Source of the DNA: Sutterella sp.
GTDB lineage: Bacteria; Pseudomonadota; Gammaproteobacteria; Burkholderiales; Burkholderiaceae_F
Length of the DNA: 64,000 nucleotides
NCBI GenBank assembly: GCA_019418605.1
Contig: DYBN01000061.1
Location: 11,091-75,090 of the forward strand
Direction: 5' to 3'
Part shown: positions 1-8,030 of the stretch, one piece after another
Numbering within the stretch: the first letter of the stretch is position 1
Layout of the letters: each line of letters begins with the position of its first letter
Position numbers and translations under genes: made by a program
Notes under the pieces: model-generated
Databases searched by the model: none
What the model was told of the DNA's origin: nothing
What the model saw: the letters and a program-made list of their open reading frames with translations, nothing else

Positions 1-1
1 C

Positions 2-100
2 CTTGAGTTCACCCACGGCCGCAAGGTCGAGGCCGCCCAAAAGCTCGGCGTGGGCAGAAACACGCTCACGCGCAAGATTCAGGAGCTTGGCATCGCCTGA
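2..100 (+). CDS. C-terminal end of an NtrC-like sigma-54 response regulator (partial)
   Basis: Only the last 32 codons are in the window. They encode a Fis-type helix-turn-helix (HTH_8): HGRKVEAAQKLGVGRNTLTR followed by KIQELGIA and a TGA stop. The sequence closely resembles the DNA-binding tail of betaproteobacterial NtrC proteins, where the GRNTLTRK segment is the recognition helix. The receiver and AAA+ domains lie upstream, outside the window, so the NtrC assignment rests on the tail alone. Other sigma-54 activators share this fold. The gene runs convergently toward brnQ. Confidence 0.7.
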   Translation, partial: LEFTHGRKVEAAQKLGVGRNTLTRKIQELGIA

Positions 101-216
101 AAAAGAGCCCAAAAAAGAAAACGCCCCTTGCCAAGCACCCTGCGCCTTCTCGTTGAGCGTGGCGGCCGGGCGGTTGCAATCGAGGCGTTTGGTGTTCTTG
201 TAATGGCTTGCAGCGC

Positions 217-1548
217 TTAGGCTTCTGAGGGCTTGGTGAGCGAGGCCTGCACGCGGCCGATCACAAAGCCCGCCACGGCAAAGGCGATCCAGCCCAGACC
301 GTAGGTGTGCAGCGGCACCCAGGCCTTGAGGAACTCTTCGAGCGCGGGCATGCTCACCTTGGCCGTTTCAAGCCCGTTGATGAAGGCCATGATGAAGGTA
401 AGCGCAATCGTCCAGACGTACACGCAGCGACGGCCGCCAAAGGAGTTGTGCGCAAAGACAAGCAGCACGAGCGCCACGCACAGCGGGTAGATGAACATCA
501 AAACCGGAATCGTCGAGACGATGATGGTCTTCAGTCCGAAAAGGCCGATCAAGTAGCTTACGATCGTAAAGAGCACGGCCCAGGCGCGGTAGCTCAATTT
601 TCCCGTGAGCTCGTGAAAGAACGTGGCCGTGCAGCTGATAAGCCCGATGGCGGTCGTCAGACACGCAAGAATCACCATGGCCGAGAGCAGCAGCGCGCCC
701 TCGTTGCCAAAGAAAATCTTGGCGCTTTCGGCAAGAATCGGCGCACCCGTCTCCTTCAGCCCGATGGCCGCGACGCTCTCGGCGCCCACCTTGGCAATGA
801 AGATGTAGATGAGCGCAAGCAGCACGCCGGCGATGAGGCCGGACTTGAGCACTTCGACGGTGACTTGCCCCGGCTCGCGCACGCCGTTGTCGTTGACGGC
901 AAGGACCACGAGCTGCGCAAAGACAAGCGCCGCAATGGCGTCAAGCGTGTTGTAGCCGTCGAGCACGCCCTGAATCACCGCCTTGCCGGGCGTGGCGTAG
1001 GAGGCGCCGGGCGTTGGCATCTCGCCCATGGGCGTGATGTAGGACTGCACGATGAAGATGATGAGCGTGAGCACCAGAAGCGGCGTGAGGAACTTGCCGA
1101 TGCGGTCGACGAGCTTTGAGGGCGAGACGGCAAACCAAAGCGACACGGCAAAGAAGACCGCAAGGAAGACGGGCAGCGCCGCATCGACGCTTGCCGCATC
1201 AAGAAAAGGCCGGATGGCGATCTCGAAGGTGACGGTGCCGGTTCTCGGAATGGCAAAGCACGGGCCGATCGCAAGGTAGCAGATCGTCGAGTAGAAGATT
1301 CCGTAGACGGGGCTCACGCGGGAGCTCATCACGCGCAGGGTGCGGCTGTTGGAGTAGGCGATCGCCATCACCGACAACAGGGGCAGTCCCACGCCGGTGA
1401 CGCAAAAGCCGATCACCGCCCACCAGACGTTGGCGCCGGCCACCTGTCCCATGGAAGCCGGAAAGATCAGGTTGCCCGCGCCGAAAAAGAGCGCAAAGAG
1501 CATGAGCCCGATCGGAATGAAGCGAGTTTTACTTGGAGTCTGCTGCAT
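217..1548 (-). CDS. brnQ: BrnQ-type branched-chain amino acid:cation symporter
   Basis: A 443-residue polytopic inner-membrane protein of the LIVCS family (branched-chain amino acid transport system II), which imports Leu, Ile and Val with Na+ or H+. The N-terminus has the family signature FALFFGAGNLIFPASMG at about residues 18-34, followed by about 12 hydrophobic segments. Length is normal for BrnQ (about 440). The start ATG (1548-1546) places the signature at the expected distance from the N-terminus. It is a single-gene unit, convergent with the upstream regulator and divergent from the rlmN-family gene. Substrate is inferred from family. Confidence 0.92.
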   Translation of the reverse strand: MQQTPSKTRFIPIGLMLFALFFGAGNLIFPASMGQVAGANVWWAVIGFCVTGVGLPLLSVMAIAYSNSRTLRVMSSRVSPVYGIFYSTICYLAIGPCFAIPRTGTVTFEIAIRPFLDAASVDAALPVFLAVFFAVSLWFAVSPSKLVDRIGKFLTPLLVLTLIIFIVQSYITPMGEMPTPGASYATPGKAVIQGVLDGYNTLDAIAALVFAQLVVLAVNDNGVREPGQVTVEVLKSGLIAGVLLALIYIFIAKVGAESVAAIGLKETGAPILAESAKIFFGNEGALLLSAMVILACLTTAIGLISCTATFFHELTGKLSYRAWAVLFTIVSYLIGLFGLKTIIVSTIPVLMFIYPLCVALVLLVFAHNSFGGRRCVYVWTIALTFIMAFINGLETAKVSMPALEEFLKAWVPLHTYGLGWIAFAVAGFVIGRVQASLTKPSEA

Positions 1549-1839
1549 GAATCACGGATCCTCTTGAAGCAAAGAGCAGGGTGCCTAGAAAAAAATTCAT
1601 GCGCGAAAAAAATGCGCGCGTTTAGGCACGATCGGTGCCGGTTTTGAGAGCCGGGGCCGGCTTCGGCGTTGATTTGCCAAAATACGAGCCGAAACCCGTA
1701 GTATACGGGAGCACCATGGGCCCGGGCGCGGACTTGGCGTGTCCTGCGCGCCTCCCCGCGCCTTCAGCGGCCCCGGAATTTCCCTTGCAAAACAAGCGGC
1801 CCTTTTTTCTTTTGACGCTTCAGTTTTTACCTTCTCACC

Positions 1840-2916
1840 ATGGCTCGAACAAGTGACTTGCGGGGCTTGAGCGACTTCGAGCGCGAATTTGTCGGCGCCG
1901 GCGCAAAGCCCCAGCACGTGCGGCGCCTGTGGCGCGCCTGGCTTGGCCTGGCAGACTGGCAGCCGCCCGAGAGCTGGCGCTATCCGCTGCCCCTGGCGCA
2001 GGCCCTGCCCGATATTCGCGCGCGGCTTGAGGCGCTTGTGCGCTTTGATCATGTTGAAAGCGGCCAGGCGCACTCAGGCAAGCTTCTTGTGCATCTCTCC
2101 GACGGCAACTGCGTTGAGGCCGTGCTGCTGCCGCGGCAGGCGCTTTGCGTCTCCACCCAGGTCGGGTGCGCCGTGGGGTGCGTCTTTTGCATGACGGGAA
2201 AGGGAGGCCTTGTGCGGCAGCTCACGAGCGCCGAGATCGTCGCGCAGGTGGTCGCCGCCCGTCGCGTGCGGCCCGACATCAAGAAGGTGGTCTTCATGGG
2301 CATGGGGGAGCCGAGCCACAATCTGCGCGCGGTTCTAGAGGCGGTCGACTTTCTGGCTGACGTTGCGCAGTTTCAGCACAAGCAGCTTGTGATCTCAACG
2401 GTGGGCGACGAGCGGCTTTTTGACGCCTTGGAGCGAGCCCGCGTCAAGCCCGCGCTTGCGCTGTCGCTTCATACGACCGACAACGAAAAGCGCAGGAAAC
2501 TGTTGGGGAATGCGCCAGCCATTGCAGTCGAGAGGCTTTTAGAGCGCACAACCGCCTATGCGGCCGCAAGCAAGTATCCCGCACAGATCGAGTGGACGCT
2601 CATGGCGGGCGTCAACGACTCTTTTGAAGAGGTAAGAAGGCTTGCCGACCTTATCGAGGGCAAGCTTGCCATGGTGAACTTCATCGCGGTCAATCCCGTG
2701 CCGGGCTCGGCCTTCGTGCGGCCCTCGCGTGCGCACATGGAAGACCTCATCACGATTCTTAGAGAGCGCCGCATCGTGGCCACGGTGCGCGAGAGCGCCG
2801 CGCAGGACATTGAAGGCGGCTGCGGACAGCTGCGCGCGAGGCATCTTGCGCAGGCCCGGGGCGCCGTTTGCGGCCCGAGCACGATCTCGCTGCACCTGAA
2901 GAAGCCCCGGGATTGA
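1840..2916 (+). CDS. rlmN: RlmN-family radical SAM RNA methyltransferase
   Basis: A 358-residue radical S-adenosylmethionine enzyme of the RlmN/Cfr family. RlmN methylates C2 of A2503 in 23S rRNA and A37 of some tRNAs by a ping-pong mechanism. The iron-sulfur motif is C110-x3-C114-x2-C117 within QVGCAVGCVFCMTGKGG. The two mechanistic cysteines are also present: C103 seven residues upstream, and C328 in EGGCGQL. The GMGEP motif binding SAM is intact (VVFMGMGEPSHNL). It is slightly shorter than E. coli RlmN (384) and the N-terminal accessory domain diverges, so it could be a paralogue rather than the main RlmN. An IS200/IS605 element lies about 120 bp past its stop. Confidence 0.82.
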   Translation: MARTSDLRGLSDFEREFVGAGAKPQHVRRLWRAWLGLADWQPPESWRYPLPLAQALPDIRARLEALVRFDHVESGQAHSGKLLVHLSDGNCVEAVLLPRQALCVSTQVGCAVGCVFCMTGKGGLVRQLTSAEIVAQVVAARRVRPDIKKVVFMGMGEPSHNLRAVLEAVDFLADVAQFQHKQLVISTVGDERLFDALERARVKPALALSLHTTDNEKRRKLLGNAPAIAVERLLERTTAYAAASKYPAQIEWTLMAGVNDSFEEVRRLADLIEGKLAMVNFIAVNPVPGSAFVRPSRAHMEDLITILRERRIVATVRESAAQDIEGGCGQLRARHLAQARGAVCGPSTISLHLKKPRD

Positions 2917-3035
2917 AAATTCGGACAAAACCTTGTGCGTGAAGTTTGCGCGCCCGGCTGCACCGTCGCGGCGCCGGGAGCCGTCCGCCAAGGGTCTTGA
3001 GCGCACAAACAGTTTGGAAAACAAAAGAAAAGGCA

Positions 3036-3110
3036 GGAAGTAAACAACTCCCCGCTAAAGCGGGAAGCTTTATTGTCGCCCTTAGAAGGGCTCAACATCA
3101 GGGGCCGGTT
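3036..3110 (-). ncRNA. Candidate omegaRNA (reRNA) at the TnpB 3' end / right IS end
   Basis: TnpB nucleases use a guide RNA (omegaRNA) made from the 3' end of tnpB and the right end of the IS, with the guide copied from flanking DNA. Two consecutive hairpins are visible on the minus strand here: GCCCTT-CT-AAGGGC spanning the tnpB stop codon, then CTTCCCGC-TTTA-GCGGGGAG. The element then ends near GTTGTTTAC. The flanking chromosomal DNA below about 3036, beside the rlmN-family gene, would supply the guide. The structure is seen; the RNA itself is inferred from the family. Confidence 0.45.
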
Positions 3111-4338
3111 TACTGCAGCCCTTAGACACCAGCAGGTAGCCTAAATCGCGCAAGTTGCAGGCCGCGTTGAGGTCTGCGTGCGCACGATTACCACATTGAC
3201 AAACAAGCAGATGTTTGCGGCGCTTTGCGAGCGCCTTGCACTTGTTGCACGTCTGACTCGTAAAGCGGGGATCGACGAACATCACTTCGATTCCCGCTCT
3301 TGCCGCCTTTTGCACGATCATCTGCTGAAGCTCACGGAAGGGCCACCGATGCAGGCGCGAGCGGACGCGCTTACCTGCCTTGATGCGCTCGCGAATGTGC
3401 GTGAGGTCCTCGAGAACTATCAGCCGAATGCCCTTGATCTTGGCTTCTTGAACGATCTGCTTGCTGACGACGTTGTTGACGTGCTTCACGTGGCGTCTTT
3501 CTCGGCGGGAAGCTTTGCGCAGATGCTGTCTGGCGCTGCGCGTGCCTTTGCGCTGAAGACGACTTCGAAGTGAAGAACGGCGATCTCTTTTGTGCTTGAG
3601 TTTTCCCGCTTTCCAAAGGCGGCCGCCGGAATTGGCCGCCATGTTGTTTTCACCAATGTCCACGCCATCGACTTCCTCAGGCTTCAGACCCTGACGGTCA
3701 GGAAGGTCTATCGCCTTCACGACGGCAATGTGCAGCTCCCAGTAATCAGCCTTGCCTCTGTTGCCGCGCCTATGCACCAGATTGCTTTCGGCCCATTTGC
3801 CGGACGAAAGAATCTCCGTTTGGAAAGAGCCAGGACGCAAGGTTACTGGCACGCGGCCTTCGACGGTGTAGACCGTGGCCGTCATATCGCGGCCATAAGC
3901 AATCGTATTCTTGTCCAGATGGACGACAGGGTTCTTGAAGTTCAATTCCGGAATTTCCATGGTCGCGTCCATGGAGAATTTCGGATGATTGGAAATCCAG
4001 GACTTGGCGGCGCTTGAGACGGAGCGGATTGCATTGCAGACGCACTGCGATCCCAATTCCGGCAGCTTTGCACGGACCACGCGATAGCCGGCGTGATGCA
4101 GCGCATAGCGCTGCCAGAGGCGTGCATCTCGTCGGCCTTCGCGAAGAATCTTCATCAAGATTCGGCAAGCTTCTCCGTAAAGAGCCTGCGTTCTGAGGAG
4201 CTTGGCAGACGCTTCCGGCGTCATCTCCAGGCGAACGGCTGCCGTTCGGACGATCTGGTGAAGCTCAATTAGCTTACCGGCGTCCTTTAATGTGTTCAGT
4301 CCTTTCGATGTATTGGCGGATGATTTCTGCACTGACAT
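3082..4338 (-). CDS. tnpB: TnpB RNA-guided nuclease (IS200/IS605 accessory protein)
   Basis: About 418 residues from the ATG at 4338 (MSVQKSSANT). A start 16 codons further upstream is open but would lie deeper inside tnpA. TnpB is an RuvC-type nuclease ancestral to Cas12, which cuts empty donor sites and promotes element retention. The three RuvC acidic residues are visible: the D of GVDIGENN (about 227), the E of VLEDL (about 310) and the D of HADLNAA (about 389). A four-cysteine zinc finger CNKC...CQCG sits between the last two. It overlaps the end of tnpA by about 65 bp. Catalytic residues and length argue that it is functional. Confidence 0.88.
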   Translation of the reverse strand: MSVQKSSANTSKGLNTLKDAGKLIELHQIVRTAAVRLEMTPEASAKLLRTQALYGEACRILMKILREGRRDARLWQRYALHHAGYRVVRAKLPELGSQCVCNAIRSVSSAAKSWISNHPKFSMDATMEIPELNFKNPVVHLDKNTIAYGRDMTATVYTVEGRVPVTLRPGSFQTEILSSGKWAESNLVHRRGNRGKADYWELHIAVVKAIDLPDRQGLKPEEVDGVDIGENNMAANSGGRLWKAGKLKHKRDRRSSLRSRLQRKGTRSARQHLRKASRRERRHVKHVNNVVSKQIVQEAKIKGIRLIVLEDLTHIRERIKAGKRVRSRLHRWPFRELQQMIVQKAARAGIEVMFVDPRFTSQTCNKCKALAKRRKHLLVCQCGNRAHADLNAACNLRDLGYLLVSKGCSKPAPDVEPF

Positions 4339-4687
4339 TGCCTGCTGTTCCGACGTAGTACGAAGGCGACCAAAGGTGACCGTCACAAAGCTGCTTTTTC
4401 AAGTCAGCATGCTTCAAGAAAAGCCTTCTCGCCGTCGTTCCCTTCAGCACGCGGACAACATCTGCGATGGAAAGAGAAGGAGGAAAGCTGACAAAAAGAT
4501 GGATGTGATCCGGCTGAATTTCCTTTGCCAGGAGAACATAACCACGCGCAGAGCAGATCTCGTTGAGAAAAGCATCCAGCGTTCGAGCCACATCTCCGGT
4601 CAAAATGCGTTTTCTGTACTTGGGGCACCAGACCACATGGTATGCAGTTTGATATACACAGTTTCTAGAAAATACGATATTGACCAT
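4274..4687 (-). CDS. tnpA: IS200/IS605 TnpA transposase (Y1 HUH)
   Basis: A 137-residue single-strand DNA transposase. The HUH motif is H61-I-H63 in IQPDHIHLFVSFPP and the catalytic tyrosine is about Y126 in IIRQYIERT. Length and motif spacing are normal for Y1 transposases (about 130-150), with no internal stop. It precedes and overlaps tnpB. The upstream region (4688-4760) is AT-rich and would contain the left-end recognition hairpin. Confidence 0.92.
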   Translation of the reverse strand: MVNIVFSRNCVYQTAYHVVWCPKYRKRILTGDVARTLDAFLNEICSARGYVLLAKEIQPDHIHLFVSFPPSLSIADVVRVLKGTTARRLFLKHADLKKQLCDGHLWSPSYYVGTAGNVSAEIIRQYIERTEHIKGRR

Positions 4688-4760
4688 GCTTTTAATGCTA
4701 CCACATGGTATGGATTAAATCAATCTTATACATGGGGATTTTCGCGCATGGCTACGCGAA

Positions 4761-4809
4761 GCGCGATTCCTCTCGCGACTAAGGAATTGCGTCTAAATAA
4801 AATTTACAG
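4761..4809 (+). repeat. Left inverted repeat of the ISAzo13-like element
   Basis: Reading inward the repeat contains GCGCGA (4761-4766), GCGACT (4775-4780), TGCGT (4788-4792) and AAAATTTAC. It matches the reverse complement of 6088-6136 with scattered mismatches and one gap. Confidence 0.6.
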
Positions 4810-4844
4810 CTAAGCTGTATAATCTCGGGCATGGAGGTTCTACC

Positions 4845-6098
4845 ATGCCCACTCTTAACACAGAAGGTCTCGAGCAGTTCGTTGGAAAGGTCATGCCGCT
4901 CTTCGACGAACGACAGCGTCGTCTGGTACTGGGCAGTCTTGCTGCCGAAATTGGGCATGGCGGTGTGACTTTCCTGCATGCACTTACCGGCATGTCGCGC
5001 GTGACGCTGACGAAAGGCCAAGCTGAAAGCCAAACGCTTGAGATCAACCCGAAAGCGCGCCCGTCTGTGAGTGAAAGAACACCGGCGCGCAAAGAAGGCG
5101 GCGGACGCAAATCCATTACCGAATCCCAACCCGGCATCAAAGAGGCGCTTTTACAGTTGCTCGACGGCAGTACTGTCGGCAATCCCGAGAATCCCCTCTG
5201 CTGGACGACACTCAGTACCTACGATCTGGCAAAAGCCCTGCAGACGAAGGGGTTCAAGGCCAGCCCTTCGAGCGTGCAGCAACTGCTTAAGGAGCTCGGC
5301 TTCAGCCTTCAGTTGAACCGCAAGTTCGTTGAAAAAGGAAGTGCCAACGACGATCGCGAACAGCAATTCAGGTTCATCAACGAGAACGCCAAGAAGTTCA
5401 TGGAGAGTTGCTGCCCTGTCATCTCGATCGATGCCAAGAAGAAGGAATTGGTCGGCAACTACAAGAACAACGGTCGAGAATACAGACCGAAGGGCAACCC
5501 CCGCAAAGCGGAGGCACATGACTTCCAAGGCGAGCTCGGAAAAGCGACGCCGTTTGGCATTTACGACATTGACGCCAATGAAGGCTTTGTCAATGTCGGC
5601 ATTAGCAGCGACACGGCGGAGTTCGCCGTCAACAGTATCCGTGAGTGGTACTTGACCATGGGGCGCCAGCGCTACCCCAACGCGAAGCGCCTGATGATCA
5701 CCGCCGACGGAGGCGGCAGCAATGGATCACGAAACCGTCTCTTCAAGCGAGAACTTCAAAAATTTGCGACGGAGTTCCAGCTTGAAGTCCACGTCTTTCA
5801 CTATCCCCCGGGGACTTCCAAGTGGAACAAGATTGAGCATCGTCTTTTTGCACAGATCAGCCGCAATTGGCGAGGAAAGCCTTTGGAAACGCTTGCCATC
5901 ATTGTGAGCTTGATAGCTGCCACGACGACTGCGACAGGTTTGAAAGTTATGTGTAAGCTCGACAGGAACTTGTACCAGACCGGGATCAAGGTCAGCGACA
6001 AAGAAATGGCTGGTCTTAATCTGCTACGTCACACCTGGCGAGGCGACTGGAATTACGTCATTCTGCCAGGTGCGGCGCCACAGCTAACGTACAACTAA
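4845..6098 (+). CDS. ISAzo13-family DDE transposase
   Basis: 417 residues, similar to the Rhodopirellula-type/ISAzo13 transposases. The N-terminal part carries a helix-turn-helix-like region followed by a basic linker (ARKEGGGRKS). The RNase-H-like catalytic core shows D196 in VISIDAKKK, D288 in MITADGGGSNGSR and E331 in KWNKIEHRLF, the family DDE triad. The start ATG is preceded by a good GGAGG (within GGCATGGAGGTTCTACC). No frameshift or stop is visible, so it may be functional. Confidence 0.88.
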   Translation: MPTLNTEGLEQFVGKVMPLFDERQRRLVLGSLAAEIGHGGVTFLHALTGMSRVTLTKGQAESQTLEINPKARPSVSERTPARKEGGGRKSITESQPGIKEALLQLLDGSTVGNPENPLCWTTLSTYDLAKALQTKGFKASPSSVQQLLKELGFSLQLNRKFVEKGSANDDREQQFRFINENAKKFMESCCPVISIDAKKKELVGNYKNNGREYRPKGNPRKAEAHDFQGELGKATPFGIYDIDANEGFVNVGISSDTAEFAVNSIREWYLTMGRQRYPNAKRLMITADGGGSNGSRNRLFKRELQKFATEFQLEVHVFHYPPGTSKWNKIEHRLFAQISRNWRGKPLETLAIIVSLIAATTTATGLKVMCKLDRNLYQTGIKVSDKEMAGLNLLRHTWRGDWNYVILPGAAPQLTYN

Positions 6099-6136
6099 TT
6101 TTTACGCAGTTTCTAAAGTCGCAAGTTTCCTCGCGC
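6088..6136 (-). repeat. Right inverted repeat of the ISAzo13-like element, with internal duplication
   Basis: This is the reverse-complement partner of 4761-4809. It also contains a short direct repeat: CGCAGTTTCTA occurs at 6105-6115 and again at 6134-6144. The outer copy runs into the first base of the next gene's start codon. Confidence 0.55.
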
Positions 6137-6143
6137 AGTTTCT

Positions 6144-6611
6144 ATGAAGAGACGACAGCAGAAATTGAGCCGCTCCAAGCAGAAAACCGCCTGGCTTGCC
6201 TGGGCGGCCTGGGGCGTTGTCGGGTCGGTCTTTCTTTTTGAGGATATCGAAGGCGGCAGCGGCTATTTTTCCTTTCTTCTAACCTCGCCCTTTTGGCTCA
6301 TGTTTGCGGTCTGGCCATTTTTGTGGCTCTGGCTCAAGTCAAGGCGTGATCCGGCCCTGGTGGAAATTGACGACGACATCACGGCCGCGGGGAAGACCGC
6401 GCGGCTCGTGCAAAAAGAAGGCGTGCGCTACGTTGAGAGCGCCCCGTTTTCCGCTGTCTTCGGCGTGAAGGCCCGCGGCACGGTGAAGCTTGCCGGGGGC
6501 GACGAGGATTTCACGAGGCTCGAAGACGTGCGCGCGCTTGCCCGCGGCCGCAGCGAGGATGATCCCCTCGTTGTGTGGATTGCCACGGTCGACGGCATCG
6601 CCTCGCCCTGA
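6144..6611 (+). CDS. Small two-helix membrane protein of unknown function
   Basis: 155 residues, not recognised. A basic N-terminus (MKRRQQKLSRSKQK) is followed by two predicted membrane helices at about 16-34 and 44-66 (rich in Trp/Phe). A roughly 90-residue soluble tail follows, with acidic stretches and no motif I know. The ATG lies only about 8 bp beyond the ISAzo13-like right end and has no evident ribosome-binding site. The native 5' region may therefore have been removed by the insertion, and the true N-terminus may be lost. It runs convergently to tolA. Confidence 0.5.
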   Translation: MKRRQQKLSRSKQKTAWLAWAAWGVVGSVFLFEDIEGGSGYFSFLLTSPFWLMFAVWPFLWLWLKSRRDPALVEIDDDITAAGKTARLVQKEGVRYVESAPFSAVFGVKARGTVKLAGGDEDFTRLEDVRALARGRSEDDPLVVWIATVDGIASP

Positions 6612-6650
6612 GGCTTTCAGGCCCTGAGGCCTTCAGGCCCCGGTCAATTG

Positions 6651-6676
6651 AAAACGGGCGCCCGCAAGGCGCCCGT
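6651..6676 (-). terminator. Rho-independent terminator after tolA
   Basis: On the minus strand a 9-bp GC stem (ACGGGCGCC / GGCGCCCGT, 6654-6662 with 6668-6676) with a 5-nt loop is followed by TTTT. It lies immediately downstream of the tolA stop and closes the ybgC-tolQRA unit before any tolB. Confidence 0.8.
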
Positions 6677-6699
6677 CAACGTTGTCAACAATCGGCCTC

Positions 6700-8025
6700 T
6701 TAACGATTGGCCGTATCGTCGACCGGATCAAAAATGAGCCGCAGCTCTCGAGGCATGTCGGCAGGGCTCATGTCGGCGGTCCGGGGAATCGGATCGCACT
6801 TGACGATGGCACGCTCGACGGCCTGGTCATAGGCAGGCAGTCCCGAGCTTTGTTCCTTGCGGGGAGCGCCCGCGTGATCGCCCGAAGGCAAAAGCCGCAG
6901 CGTGTAGATGGCCTGATGCTGGCCTCTTTGAATGCCGGAGGGCACCGTGTACGCAATGTGCGGGCGGATGCAAGCGATGACCGAGGCGGCAAACTGCGCC
7001 GAGGCGGTGCCGGAGACGTTTCTGCGCCGCGTCTCGGGCGAGCCGGTGGTCTTGCCCGCGCGGTTGCCCTGGGCTTGCGGCGCGCCCGTGATGCGGGCGA
7101 GCTCTTCGCGGCGCAGCTCTTCGGCAATGCGCTGCTGCCGGGCCCGGCGCTCTTGGGCAAGCTTCTTTTGCCGCTCTTCTTCGGCCTTACGTTTTTCTTC
7201 GGCAATGCGGGCCTCTTCAGCCTTGCGTTTTTCTTCGGCAATGCGGGCCTCTTCGGCTTTGCGCTGCTCTTCCGCAATGCGCGCTTCCTCGGCCTTGCGC
7301 TGCTCTTCAGCGATGCGTGCTTCTTCGGCCTTGCGCTGTTCTTCCGCAATGCGGGCTTCTTCGGCCTTTCGCTGCTCTTCGGCGATGCGCGCTTCTTCGG
7401 CCTTGCGCTGCTCTTCTGCGATGCGGGCTTCCTCAGCCTTGCGCTGCTCTTCGGCCAGACGCTGCTCTTCAGCAATGCGCGCCTCTTCAGCCTTGCGCTG
7501 TTCTTCGGCCAGGCGCTGCTCTTCAGCAATCCGGGCCTCTTCGGCCTTTCGCTGCTCTTCCGCAATGCGCGCTTCTTCGGCTTTGCGCTCTTCTTCAGCC
7601 AAACGCGCTTCTTCGGCCTTGCGGGCTTCTTCAGCCAGACGCGCCTCTTCAGCCAGACGGGCGGCTTCAAGCGCCTGCTCCTGCTGCTGCGCGATTTTTT
7701 CTTCCTGCGCGGCGCGCTCCTCATTGAGCTTTTCCTGCTCGGCGGCCTGCCGCAGGGCTTCCTGCTGCGCGAGTTCGGTAAGCGACGGCTGCGGCTGCTC
7801 GGGCTGCTCGACTTCGCTTGCGGTGCCGTCCACGCTCTCGCCCGAGGCGTCTTCAGGCGACCAGAGTTCGGCGTAGAACGTCTCGGGCTCGGTGCGCCAC
7901 TGAAAGACGAAGGTAAAGCCCACGAAAAGAAGAGCGTGCACGGCAAGCGCCGCGACAAACCCCAGAGGGAGGTCGTAGCCCTTTTGCGTGCTCACGTGCT
8001 GTCGATGGGGATCGGACATGCGCAC
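6700..8025 (-). CDS. tolA: TolA, envelope-spanning protein of the Tol-Pal system
   Basis: 441 residues. An N-terminal cytoplasmic stub and one membrane helix (about 20-40, LGFVAALAVHALLFVGFTFV) lead into a very long Ala/Glu/Arg/Lys coiled coil (about 90-300) made of degenerate AEEARIAEEQRK units. A C-terminal globular domain (about 335-441, with two Cys) follows. TolA links TolQR in the inner membrane to Pal/TolB at the outer membrane during cell constriction. It is last in ybgC-tolQ-tolR-tolA, 5 bp after tolR. ATG 8025 is used; Met3 is an equally possible start. tolB and pal are not downstream, which is unusual. Confidence 0.9.
   Translation of the reverse strand: MRMSDPHRQHVSTQKGYDLPLGFVAALAVHALLFVGFTFVFQWRTEPETFYAELWSPEDASGESVDGTASEVEQPEQPQPSLTELAQQEALRQAAEQEKLNEERAAQEEKIAQQQEQALEAARLAEEARLAEEARKAEEARLAEEERKAEEARIAEEQRKAEEARIAEEQRLAEEQRKAEEARIAEEQRLAEEQRKAEEARIAEEQRKAEEARIAEEQRKAEEARIAEEQRKAEEARIAEEQRKAEEARIAEEQRKAEEARIAEEKRKAEEARIAEEKRKAEEERQKKLAQERRARQQRIAEELRREELARITGAPQAQGNRAGKTTGSPETRRRNVSGTASAQFAASVIACIRPHIAYTVPSGIQRGQHQAIYTLRLLPSGDHAGAPRKEQSSGLPAYDQAVERAIVKCDPIPRTADMSPADMPRELRLIFDPVDDTANR
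7170..7660 (-). repeat. Degenerate in-frame tandem repeats in the TolA coiled coil
   Basis: About 12-15 copies of a 33-36-bp unit encoding AEEARIAEEQRK-like blocks, with variants ending RLAEEQRK. Units differ mainly at third positions but several neighbours are nearly identical. Copy-number change by recombination could alter the coiled-coil length in 11-12-residue steps without breaking the frame. Confidence 0.75.
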
Positions 8026-8030
8026 CCCTT

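Larger units (their letters stand above)
3036..4760 (-). mobile_element. IS200/IS605-family insertion sequence (tnpA + tnpB)
   Basis: The element carries overlapping tnpA and tnpB on the minus strand. Its right end holds a hairpin typical of these elements (CCCGC-TTTA-GCGGG, within 3050-3066) and the sequence GTTGTTTAC. Its left end is AT-rich, with a near-palindrome around 4699-4711 (TACCACATGGTA) upstream of tnpA. These elements have no terminal inverted repeats and move as single-stranded circles, so the boundaries given are approximate. The left boundary abuts the ISAzo13-like element. Both proteins look complete, so it may still be active. Confidence 0.75.
4761..6136 (+). mobile_element. 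ISAzo13-like insertion sequence
   Basis: A complete-looking element: one DDE transposase gene flanked by long imperfect inverted repeats of about 48 bp that I aligned by hand. Shared blocks in the same order are GCGCGA, GCGACT, TGCGT, AAAAT and TAC. The terminal boundaries were read from where the similarity stops and are uncertain by about 10-25 bp. No target duplication could be defined, because the left side directly abuts the IS200/IS605 element. Confidence 0.7.

Noticed and set aside
7170..7660. Regular 33-36-bp repeats that might suggest a CRISPR-like array
   Set aside because: They are in frame, contiguous without spacers and encode the TolA coiled coil.
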